Shown piece after piece: positions 10,845 through 22,110 of a stretch of 64,000 bases of DNA. How positions within the stretch are numbered: position 1 is the first letter of the stretch; every line of letters begins with the position of its first letter. The translations under genes and the position numbers were made by a program. The stretch comes from Aristolochia californica (lineage: Eukaryota > Streptophyta > Magnoliopsida > Piperales > Aristolochiaceae). Below the pieces are notes generated by a model, which searched no databases, was not told the DNA's origin, and was given only the letters and a program-made list of their open reading frames with translations. The stretch is taken from NCBI GenBank assembly GCA_029961685.1, contig JARWKL010000006.1:12964748-13028747 (forward strand), given 5' to 3'.

Positions 10845-12583
10845 TGATAGATGCCATATTCTGACATGAGAACTAGGTTAATTATAATAGAATAACCTTT
10901 ATAATTGTGTTATAGGTGGTTATTTGTCGGGTTTCAAATGAAATGATCATTTATTGAATTTGGCATTAATCACTGTCGATATTGCATATTTTTCTCTCCT
11001 GAATTATATTTCATTGTTTTTAAGGTTTATTTCTTCCTGAAATGCTTTTTATAGATTTAATTATGGAATTTCAGGAGAATTATGGTGGAGAAGGAGATAT
11101 TTACCAAAATGCCCTTAGTAAAATGGAGATGATTTTTAGGTCAAATCGTTTTAAAATAAATAAGATGGTATTTAAAGCAAAAGGGGAGGTCGAAAGGGGA
11201 CCCGAGAGGGGAGCGTGAACAGAAAACAGAGTATCGACCGGAAACAAGGGAGGACCCGAGAGGAGTTCCCCACCGTCGTTCGCTGGGCCAATACCTTTCG
11301 CCGCGCCACCGTCGTCCACCGCCGTCCACCACCGTCCAACAACTGAGAACAAACCCGAGGAGAGCTCGAGAGAGTCTCCATCGAGGTGAGTTCGACAGTC
11401 GTCGCTCACCAGGTCGAGAAGAGATCCGAGAGGGCTTCTCCAGTGCCACTTCCGCTTTCCGACTATCCTCCGGCGTCGGTTACGTATTTCCGACCATTCT
11501 CGGAGCTATTCCGACTCCAACCGAGACTCGAGAGAGCCGGTTAAAGAACGTCAGCTCTATTTCACTCTTTGCCGGACGTTCCCTCCATCCGTCGGCTTCC
11601 AACCTTCGTCACCGGCGTCGTCTCTACCTCCGGCCACTCACTATTGCTACCCGACGCCACCAATTTCCGGAAATTGCAGCACCCGTGAGAACGAGTTGCT
11701 GCTCGAGCAAGAGGAAGGAGAAGGGGAGTAATTCGTCATTATTGAATTTAGTTTTTATATGGTTTGAACTTAGGTTTTGAATGTTAATTGAATCTGATTT
11801 GGTAATTAAGGTTTATTTAAGATTTTTTTTCTTGATATTTGATTAAATTAGCTAATTAGGGTAAGATTATAATTGAGGTTGGATTTTGGTATTTTAATCC
11901 AATTTCTGTCTTTAACTCTAGGCGGCCGAGAGGGGCTAGACGTAAGGATTGAGAATTCGGATTCGTGGTTACGTGGCGCTCGAGAGAGGCACAAATCACG
12001 GTAAAATCAAGAGTTGATAATTTTAGCATCATCACAATAGGAAATTGATTCACTGCATTCTATTGAAATTCTCTCTTTGTCATTAACTCTAGGCACCCGA
12101 GAGGAGCTAGACGCAAGGATTGAGAATCCGGATTCGTGGTTACGTGGCGCTCGAGAGAGGCACAAATCACGGTAAAATCCAGAGTTGATAATTTTAGCAT
12201 CATCACAATAGGAAATTAATTCTCTGCATTCTATTGTAATCCGATCTTTGTCATTAACTCTAGGTGCCCGAGAGGGGCTAGATGCAAGGATTGAGAATCC
12301 GGATTCGTGGTTAAGTGGCGCTCGAGAGAGGCACGAATCACGGTAAAATCCAGAGTTGATGTTTCCTGTTGTGGAAGTAGTTAATTAAATTATTGCTTGA
12401 TAATTTATGATATAATTAGTGTTTAGTTCATATTAATTCATCATATTTGGTTAGGCTAGTTGACTGAAGAATACACAAAATTCAATCCTCCCTGTGGATA
12501 TGACCCTCGCTTAATGCTAGATTACATGAACGATTCGTACGCTTGTGTGGTATAAAAGTCGATGTAACTAAAATTCTACATCA
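10845..12583 (+). repeat. 3' LTR (1739 bp)
   Basis: Full-length partner of the 5' LTR with the same ends. It is 14 bp shorter overall, matching the missing CCGAGAGG-containing repeat near 11205. It contains the CpG-rich core (about 11180-11735) and the 171-bp tandem repeat (11896-12361). It is followed directly by CTTAT and in-phase satellite, so the insertion boundary is exact. Confidence 0.95.
11896..12361 (+). repeat. 171-bp tandem repeat inside the 3' LTR, about 2.7 copies
   Basis: Unit starts at 11896, 12067 and 12238, the same 171-bp period as in the 5' LTR. The second unit start is mutated (AATTCTC in place of AATCCGC). Copies share GGATTCGTGG and GGCGCTCGAGAGAGGCAC. Confidence 0.92.
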
Positions 12584-12588
12584 CTTAT
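12584..12588. repeat. Target-site duplication CTTAT, right copy
   Basis: CTTAT follows the 3' LTR end TACATCA and continues as satellite (CTTATCTTTTTGATTACGAG). It is identical to 6709-6713. Removing the element and one copy of CTTAT restores a satellite unit of about 686 bp, a normal length. Confidence 0.95.
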
Positions 12589-15500
12589 CTTTTTGATTAC
12601 GAGAAATATGGGAGGGTGAAAACTCAAGTTTGGATTTTAAAAAAATTGAACATCCAAAATGGAAATGCTCAAATGCTGAGAGAGATAATTCCAAAAAGAA
12701 TCTGTGAATTTTTTGGATTGTAAAATCTTTTTTCTTTATATATATTAGGTTTTGCAATCATTTAAAGGGGGGGGGGGGAGGGGGGCATTTTTAACCGAGT
12801 GTTGACTCCATAACTAAAAGTCATTTCTAACAAAAATTATAGCCGTTACACATCATTAATTGATCAAAAAATTTACGATGATCAATGATTGTTAGGTCCG
12901 CTTTTTGAAAAATAGGCAAAAAGTGGGTTGTTTGGCTCTGGTAAATGTCCCACATTATATTAACTTGAGAATTTAAGTTTTTCTACTCCTTGAAATTTTC
13001 AAATCATTTGGTAATTTGGATCTTCAACATGTTCCAGGCATGCATATCCACATTTAAAACATGTTAGGATCAACTAGAAATCTCTTTCTTATAAAATTCC
13101 ACCAAGCTATTTGGGGTTGTACTAATGGAATATCCCAAACATGGACAAAAAAACTTTGGTGTTCATTTGTAGTGCGTGAAATAATTTTCTTCACTTACAT
13201 TTGTTATAGTTTTCAATTTTTTGCATACATAAACTCTGAAATTTTCATTTTGTTGTGATCTATTTGCCTTATCGTTTTTTTTACAAGAAAAATGGGAGAG
13301 TAAAAACTCAAGTTTGCATATGAAAAAAAATTGAACTTCCAAAATGGAAATTCACAAATGCTAAGAGAGATAATTCTAAAAAGTATCTTTAATTTTTATG
13401 GATTGTAAACTCTTTCAGTTTTTTATATAATAAGTTTTGCAATCATCGAAAAAGGGGGAGCGAGGCATTTTTAACTAAGTGTTGCCTCCCAAACCAAAAG
13501 TCATTTCTAACAATAATTATAGCCGTTACACATCATTAATCAATCAAAATATTTACGATTGTCTATGATTGTTTGGTCAGTTTCTTTTAAACAGGCAAAA
13601 AATGGTTTGTTTGGCTCTTGTAAATATCCCACCGCACGTTAACTTGAGAATTTAATTTTTTCTACCTTCAAAATTATGGATCATTAGGTCATTTGCTTAT
13701 TCTACATGTTTCAAGAATGCATATCCACATTTAAAACATGTTAGGATCAATTAGAAATCTCTTTCTTATAAAATTCCACCAAGCTTTTAGGGGTTGTACT
13801 AGTACAATTTCCCAAACATGGATAACAAAACTTTGGTGTTCGTTTTTAGTGCGTAAAATAATTTTCTTCACTTACATTTGTTATAGTTTTCAATTTTTTG
13901 CATACATAAACTCTAATATTTTCATTTTGTTGTGATCTATTTGCTTTTTCTTTTTTTACGAGAATAATGGGAGTGTGAAAACTCAAGTTTGGATTTAAAA
14001 AAAAATTGAACATCCAAAACGAAAATGCAAAAATTATGAGAGAGATAATTCCAAAAATTATTTGTGAGTTTTAAGGATTGTAAACTATTTTAGTTTTTTA
14101 TATATTAGGTTTTGCAATCATTGAAAAAAGGGTGCGCGACATTTGTATTTGAGTGTTGACTCCCAAACCATAAGTAATATCTAAAAAAAATTATAACTTT
14201 TACACATCATTAATCGATCAAAACATTTACGATGATCTATGATTGTTAGGTCCGCTTTTTGTAAAAAAAGCAAAAACTGGGTTGTTTGGCTCTTTTAAAT
14301 ATCCCACCGCACGTTAACTTGAGAATTTAATTTTTTCTACTCCTTGAAATTTTTGGATCATTAGATCATTTGCTTCTTCAACATTTTTCGGGCATGCATA
14401 TCCACACACATTTAAAACATGTTAGGATCAATTAGAAATCTCTTTCTTATAAAATTGCTCCAAGCTATTAGGGGTTGTACTAGTGGAATTTCCCAAACAT
14501 GGATAGCAAAACTTTGGTGTTCATTTTTAGTGCTTGAAATAATTTTCTTCACTTAAATTTGTTATAGTTTTCAATTTTTTCATACATAAACTCTAAAATT
14601 TTCATTTTTTTGTGATCTATTTGCCATATCTTTTTGTTTGCGAGAAAAATGGGACAGTAAAAACTCAAGTTTGGATTAAAGAAAAAATTGAACATACAAA
14701 ATGGAAATGGACAATTGCTGGGGGAGATAATTCCAAGCAGTATCTGTGATTTTTAATGATTGTAAACTCTTTTTTCTTTTTATATATAAGGTTTTAGAAT
14801 CAACGAAAAAGGGGGGCCGAGGAATTTTTAACTGAGTGTTGATTCCCAAACCATAAGTCATTTCTAACAAAAATTATATCTGTAACACATCATTAATCGA
14901 TCAAAACATTTACGATGATCTATGATTGTTAGGTCCACTTTTTGTAAAATAGGCAAAAAAGTGGGTTGTTTGGCTCTGGTTAATATCCCACCGCATATTA
15001 ACTTGAGAATTTAATTTTTTCTACTCTTTGAAATTTTTGGATCATTTGGTCATTTGCATCTTCAACATGTTTCAGGCATGCATATCATCATTTAAAACAT
15101 GTTAGGATCAATTAGTAATTTCTTTCTTGTAAAATTCCACCATGCTATTAGGGGTTGTATTAGTCGAATTTCCCAAATATGGATAAATAAATTTTGGTGT
15201 TCATTTTTAATGGAAGTACTAATTTTCTTCACTAACATTTGTTATAGTTTTCAATTTTTTGGATAAATAAACTCTAAATTTTTCATTTTCTTGTGGTGTA
15301 TTTGCCATAGCTTTTAATTTACGAGAGACAAGGGAGAGGGAAAGTCAAGTTTGGATTTTAAAAAAAATTGAACATCCAACATGGAAATGCACAAAAGCTG
15401 AGAGAGATAATTCCAAAAAGTATTTGTGATTTTTAAGGATTGTAAACTCTTTTAGTTTTGGATATATTAGGTTTTACAATCATCGGAAAAGGGGGAGGAG

Positions 15501-17146
15501 GGGGGGAGGGGAGGCATTTTTAACTGGGTTGACTGCCAAACCACAAGTCATTTCTAAATAAAATTATAGCCGTTACACATCATTAATCAATCAAAACATT
15601 TACGATGATCTATGATTGTCAGGTCCACTTTTTGTAAAAGAGGCAACAAGTGGAATGTTTGGCTATGGTAAATATCCCACCGCACATTAACTTGAGAATT
15701 TAATCTTGTTTGCTCCTATAAATTTTTGAATCATTAGGTCATTTTATTCTTCATCATGTTTCAAGCATGCATATCCACATTTGAAACATGTTAGGATCAA
15801 TTAGAAATCGCTTTCTTATAAAATTCCACCAAGCTATTCGAGGTTGTACTTGTGGAATTTACCATACATGGATAAATAAACTTTGGTGTTCATTTTTAGT
15901 GCGTTAAATAAATTTCATCACTTACATTTATTATAGTTTTCAATTTTTTTGCATACATAAACTCTAAAATTTTCATTTTGTTGTGAACTATTTTCCTTAT
16001 CATTTTGTTTAAGAGAAAAATGGGAAAGTTAAATCTCAAGTTTGGATTTGAAAATAAAATTGAATATCCAAAATGGAAATGCACAAATTCTGAGTGAGAT
16101 AATTCCAAAAAATATCTGTGATTTTTAAGGATTGTAAACTCTTTTTGTTTTTTATATATTAGGTTTTGCAATCATCGAAAAAGGGGGGTTGATCCATGTT
16201 AACTGAGTGTTGACTCCATAACCATAAGTCATTTCTAACAAAAATTATCGTCGTTACACATCATTAATCGATTGAAACATTTACGATGATCTATGATTGT
16301 TAGGTCCACTTTTAGTAAAATAGGCAAAAAGTAGGTTGTTTGGCTCTGGTAAATATCCCACAGCATGTTTACTTGAGAATTTAATTTTTTCTACCCCTTG
16401 AAATTTTCCGACCATTAGGTCATTTGCATCTTCAACATTTTTCAGGCATGCATATCCACATTTAAAACATGTTAGGACCAAGTAGAAATCTCTTTCTTAT
16501 AAAATTTCACCAAGCTATTAGAGGTAGTACATTGGAATTTCCCAAACATGGTTAACAAAACTTTGGTGTTCATTTTTAGTGGGTGAAATAATTTTCTTCA
16601 TTTAAATTTATTATAGTTTTCTATTTTTTGCATACATAAAATCTAAAATTTTCATTTTGTTGTGATCTATTTGCCTTATCTTTTTTTTACAAGAAAAATG
16701 GGTGTGTGAAAACTCAAGTTTGGATTTGAAAAAAAATTGAACATCCAAAATGAAAATGCACAATTGCTAAGAGACATAATTCCAAATAGTATCTGTGATT
16801 TTTAATGATTGTAAACACTTTTATTTTTTATATATTAGGTTTTACAATCATCGGAAAAGGGGGGTGAGGCATTTTTATTTGACTGATGACTCTGAAACCA
16901 AAAGTCATTTCTAACAAAAATTGAAACCGTTACACATCATTAATTGATCAAAACATTTACGATGACCTATGATTGTTAGGTCTGCTTTTTGTGATATAGG
17001 GAAAAAGTTGGTTGTTCGGCACTAGCAAATATCCAACGGCACGTTAACTCGAGAATTTAATTTTTTCTACTCCTTGAAATTTTTGGATCATGAGGTCATT
17101 TGCATCTTCAACATGTTTCAGGCATGCATATCCACAACATTTAAAA

Positions 17147-17539
17147 CATGATAGGATCAATTAGAAATCCCTTTCTTATAAAATTCCACCAAGCTATTAC
17201 GGGTTGTACTAGTGAAATTTCCCAAACATGGATAACAAAACTTTGGTTTCGTTTTTTGTGTGTGAAATAATTTTGTTCACTTACATTTATTACAATTTTC
17301 AATTTTTTGCATACATAAACTCTAAAATTTTCATTTTCTTGTGGTCTATTTGTCTTATCTTTTAATTTACGAGAAAAAAGGGACAAGGAAAAGACAAGTT
17401 TGGATTTGAAAAAAAATTGAACATAAAAAATGGAAATGCACATTAACTTGAGAATTTAATTTTTTCTGCTCGAAATTTTTGGATTATTAGGTCATTTTCT
17501 TCCTCATCATGTTTCAGGCATGCATATCCACATTTGAAA
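17147..17539 (+). repeat. Truncated satellite unit (about 393 bp)
   Basis: The unit runs normally to GGAAATGCAC and then jumps at about 17442 to TTAACTTGAGAATTT, omitting the end of the unit including the G tract (about 290 bp). Short shared bases at the joint fit deletion by slippage or microhomology. Confidence 0.85.
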
Positions 17540-19244
17540 CATGTTAGGATCAATTCGAAACATCTTTCTGATAAAATTCCACCAAGCTATTTGGGGTTGT
17601 GCTTGTGGAATTTAACAAACATGGATAAATAAACTTTGGTGTCCATTTTTAGTGCGTCATGTAATTTTCTTCACTTACATTTATTATATTTTTCAATTTT
17701 TTTGCATACATAAACTCTAAAATTTTCATTTCGTTGTGATCTATTTGCCTTATCTTTTTGTTTACGAGAAAAATGGGAGAGTGCAAACTCAAGTTTGGAT
17801 TTGAAAAAAAATTGAACATCCAAAATGGAAATGAACAAATGCTGAGTGAGCTAATTCCAAAAAGTATCTGTGATTTTTAAGGATTGTAAACTCTTTTTTT
17901 TTTATATATATTAGGTTTTGCAATCATCGAAAAAGGGGGGCCGAGGCATTTTTAACTGAGTGTTGACTCCATAACCATAAGTCATTTCTAACAAAAATTA
18001 TAGCTGTTACACATCATTAATCGATCAAAACATTTACGTTGATCTATGATTGTTAGGCCCACTTTTAGTAAAATAGGGAAAAAGTTGGTTGTTTAGCTCT
18101 GGTAAAAATCCCACCGCACGTTAACTTGAGAATTTAATTTTTTGTATTCCTAGAAATTTTTGGATCATTAGGTCATTTGCATCTTCAACATTTTTCAGGC
18201 CTACATATCCACATTTAAAACATGTTAGGATCAACTACAAATCTCTTTCTTTTAAAATTCCACCAAGCTATTTGGGGATGTATTAGTGGAATTTCACAAA
18301 GATGGATAACAAAAATTTGGTCTTCATTTTTAGTACATTAAATAATTTTCTTCACTTACATTTATTATAGTTTTCAATTTTTTGCATACATAAACTCTAA
18401 AATTTTGATTTTGTTGTAATCTATTTGCCTTATCATTTTGTTTAAGAGAAAAATGGGAAAGTGAAAACTCAAATTTGGATTTGAAAAAAAATTGAACATC
18501 CAAAATGGAAATGTGCAAATGCCGAGAGAGATATTTCAAAAAATTTTGTGTGATTATTATGGATTTTAAAATTTTTTAGTTTTTTATATATTAGGTTTTT
18601 CAATCATCGGAAAAGGGGAGGCAAATACTTTTTTAACTGAGTGTTGACTCCCAAACCGTAAGTCATTTCTAACAAAAATTATAGTTGTTACACATCATTA
18701 ATCGATCATAAAAATTATGATGATCTATGATTGTTAGGTCCGATTTTTGTAAAATAGGCAAAAAAGTGGGTTGTTTGGCTCTGGTAATATATCCCACCTC
18801 ACGTTAACTTGAGAATTTAATTTTTTCTACTCGAAATTTTTGGATCATTAGGTCATTTGCTTCTTCAACATGTTTCAGGCATGCATATCCCCATTTAAAA
18901 CATGTTAGGATCAATTAGAAATCTCTTTCTTATAAAATTCCACTAAGCTATTAGGGGTGTACTAGTGGAATTTCCCAAACATGGATAAGAAAACTTTGGT
19001 GTTCATTTTTAGTGCATGAAATAATTTTCTCCACTTACATTAATTATAGTTTTCAAGTTTTTTGCATACATAAAATATAAAATTTTCATTTTTTTGTGAC
19101 CCTTTTGCCATATCTTTTTGATTACGAGAGAAATGGGAGAGTAAAAACTCAAGTTTGGATTCTAAATAAAATTGAACAGCCAAAATGGAAATGCATAATT
19201 GCTGAGAGAGATAATTCCAAAAAGTATCTATGATTTTTAAGGAT

Positions 19245-19265
19245 TGTAAACTCCCAGACCACAAG
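19245..19265 (+). repeat. Deletion joint within a satellite unit, G tract lost
   Basis: TTGTAAACTC joins directly to CCAGACCACAAG, skipping the TATATTAGG motif, the G tract and the GAGGCATTTTTAACTG segment. The shared bases CTC lie at the joint. Confidence 0.8.
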
Positions 19266-21256
19266 TCATTTCTAAATAAAATTATAGCCGTTGCACATCA
19301 TGAATCGATCAAAACATTTACGATGATCTATGATTGTTAGGTCCGTTTTTTGTAAAATAGGCAAAAAGTGGATTGTTTGGCTCTGGTATATATCCCACCC
19401 CACGTTAACTTAAAAATTTAATTTTTTCTGCTCCTTGAAATTTTGGATCATTAGTTCATTTGAATCTTCAACATTTTTCAGGCATACATATCCACATTTA
19501 GAACATGTTAGGATGAAGAAGAAATCTCTTTCTTATAAAATTTCACAGCGCTAATAGGGGTAGTACATTGGAATTTTCTAAACATGGATAACAAAACTTT
19601 GGTGTACTTTTTTAGTGCATGAAATAATTTTTTTCACTTACATTTGTTATAATTTTATATTTTTGCATACATAAACTCTAAACTTTTCATTTTGTTGTGA
19701 ACTATTTGCCTTATCTTTTTGTTTATGAGAAAAATGGGAGTGTGAAAACTCAAGTTTGGATTTGAAAAAAAATTGAACATCCAAAATGAAAATGAACAAT
19801 TTCTAAGAGAGATAATTCCAAACAGTATATATGATTTTTAATGAATGGTAAACGCTTTGATTTTTTATTTATAAGGTTTTGCAATCATCAGAAAAGGGGG
19901 GGTGAGGAATTTTTAACTGAGTGTTGACTCTGAAACCAAAAGTCATTTCTAACAAAAAATATAGCCATTACACATCATTAATCGATCAAAACATTTACCA
20001 TGACCTATGATTATTACGTCCGCTTTTTGTGATATAGGCAAAAAAGTGGGTTGTTTGGCTCTAGTAAATATCCAACCGCACGTTAACTTGAGAATTAAAT
20101 TTTTTCGACTCCTTGAAATTTTTGGATCATTAGGTCATTTGCATCTTCAATATGTTTCAGGCATGGATATCCACAACATTTAAAACATGATAGGATAAAT
20201 TAGAAATCTATTTCTTATAAAATTCCGCCAAGCTATTAGAGGTTGTACTAGTGAAATTTCCCAAACATGGATAACAAAAATTTGGTGTCCATTTTTTGTG
20301 TGTGAAATAATTTTCTTCACTTACATTTATTATAGTTTTAAATTTTTTGCATACATAAACTCTAAAATTTTCATTTAGTTGTGATCTATTTGCCTTATCT
20401 TTTTGTTTGCGAGAAAAATGGGAGAGTGCAAATTCAAGTTTGGATTTGAAAAAAAATTGAACATCCAAAATGGAAATGCACAATTGTTGAGTGAGATAAT
20501 TCAAAAAAGTATCTGTGATTTTTAGGGATTGTAAACTCTTTTTTTTTTTGTATATTAGTTTGTGCAAACATCGAAAAAGGGTGTGCGACGTATTTTTAAA
20601 TGAGTGTTGTCTCATAAACCATAAGTCATTTCTAAGAAAAATTATAGCCTTTACACATCATTAATTGATCAAAATATTTACGATGATTTTTGATTGTCAG
20701 GTCTGTTTTTTTAAAATGGGCAAAAAGTTGGTTGTTTGGCTCTTAAAAACAACCCACCACACGTTAACTTGAGAATTTATTTTTTCTACTCCTTAAAATA
20801 TTTTGATAATTATGTCATTTGCATCTTTAACATGTTTCAGGCATGCTTATCCACATTTAAAATAAGTTAGAATCAATTATAAATCTCTTTCATATAAAAG
20901 TCCACCAAGCTATTAGAGGTTGTACAAGAGGAATTTCCCAAACATGGATAACCAAACTTTTGGTGTTCATTTTTAATGCATGAAATAATTTTCTTAACCT
21001 ACATTTGTTATAGTTTTCAATTTTTTGCATACATAAACTCTAAAATTTTCATTTGGTTTTGATCAGTTTGCCTTATCTTTTTATTTACGAGAAAAATGGG
21101 AGCGAGAAAAATAAAGTTTGAATTTGAACAAAAATTGACATCTAAAATGAAAATGTACAAATGCTGAGAGAAATAATTCCAAAAAGTATCTGTGATTTTT
21201 AAAGATTTTAAACTCTTTTAGTTTTTTATATATTAGGTTTTCCAATCATCGGAAAA

Positions 21257-21292
<36 letters not shown>
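21257..21292 (+). repeat. Homopolymer of 36 G
   Basis: This is the longest G tract in block 1. It lies at the standard G-tract position, after CCAATCATCGGAAAA. Its length may be imprecise in the assembly. Confidence 0.85.
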
Positions 21293-21294
<2 letters not shown>

Positions 21295-21949
21295 GCATGG
21301 CAATTTTAAATGAGTGTTGACTCCCAAACTGCAAGTCATTTCCAACAAAAAATTATAGCTGTTACACATCATTAATCAAACAAAACATTTATGATGATCT
21401 ATGATTTTTATGTACACTTTTTGTAAAATAGGCAAAAAGTGGGTTATTTTGCTCTCGTAAATATCCCCCTCCACGTTAACCTGAGAATTTAATTTTTTCT
21501 ACTCCTTGAAATTTTTGGATCATTAGGTCATTTGCAACTTCAACATGTTTCAGGCTGGCATATCCACATTTAAAACATGTTAGGATAAATTATAAATTTC
21601 TTTCTTATAAAATTCCACCAAGCTATTAGGGGTTGTACTAGTGGAATTTCCCAAAAATTGGATAACAAAACTTTTGTGTTCATTTTTAGTGCATGAAATA
21701 CATTTCTTCACTTACATTTGTTATAGTTTTGAATTTTTTACATACATAAACTCTAAAATTTTCATTTTGTTGTGATCTTTTTGCCTTATCTTTTTGTTTA
21801 CGAGAAAAATGGGAGAGTAAAAACTCAATTTGGATTTGAAAAAAAATTGAACATACAAAATAGAAATGCACAATTGCTGAGAGTGATAATTCCAAGCAGT
21901 CTCTGTGATTTTTAATTATTGTAAACTCTTTTATTTTTTATATATTAGG

Positions 21950-22110
21950 TCTTTAAATCATCGAAAAAGGGAGAGGGGGAGGACGGGGGGAGGTCGGAGG
22001 GGAGGCAAATGCACAAATGCTGAGTGAGCTAATTCCAAAAAGTATCTGTGATTTTTAAGGATTGTAAACTCTTTTTTTTATATATATTAGGTTTTGCAAT
22101 CATCGAAAAA
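21950..22110 (+). repeat. Satellite unit with a duplicated segment around the G tract
   Basis: After a purine-rich tract (about 21967-22004) the sequence returns to GCAAATGCACAAATGCTGAG and repeats the stretch leading to a second G tract near 22111. The anchor interval 21577-22397 is therefore about 820 bp. Confidence 0.8.

Larger units (their letters stand above)
6714..12583 (+). mobile_element. Non-autonomous Athila/Tat-type LTR retrotransposon inserted in the satellite
   Basis: A 5870-bp element bounded by two direct LTRs (6714-8466 and 10845-12583) that begin TGATAGATGCC and end TCTACATCA, flanked by the 5-bp duplication CTTAT. It has a tRNA-Asp primer-binding site 6 bp after the 5' LTR and a polypurine tract abutting the 3' LTR, so it is in plus orientation. 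The internal region is only 2.38 kb. It lacks gag, protease, reverse transcriptase, RNase H and the integrase catalytic core; only an integrase C-terminal (GPY/F) remnant is left. Full-length Athila-type elements are usually about 10-12 kb, so this is a deletion derivative that would need enzymes from a relative. The removal of gag-pol but not the terminal signals is what a mobilisable non-autonomous family looks like. Family assignment between Athila and Tat is inferred from the LTR length, primer-binding site and integrase tail. Confidence 0.95.

Noticed and set aside
10634..10867. A minus-strand 77-codon frame near the 3' LTR boundary
   Set aside because: It runs across the polypurine tract and into the LTR. 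It is a shadow of structural signals, not a gene.
13061..13258. A 65-codon plus-strand frame beginning MLGS, recurring in about 16 units (for example 3828, 13738, 24471, 43969, 57212, 63386)
   Set aside because: It always sits at the same unit phase, is broken in most other units, and has no recognisable domain. Recurrence follows from the satellite repeating. A dN/dS test across units would be decisive.
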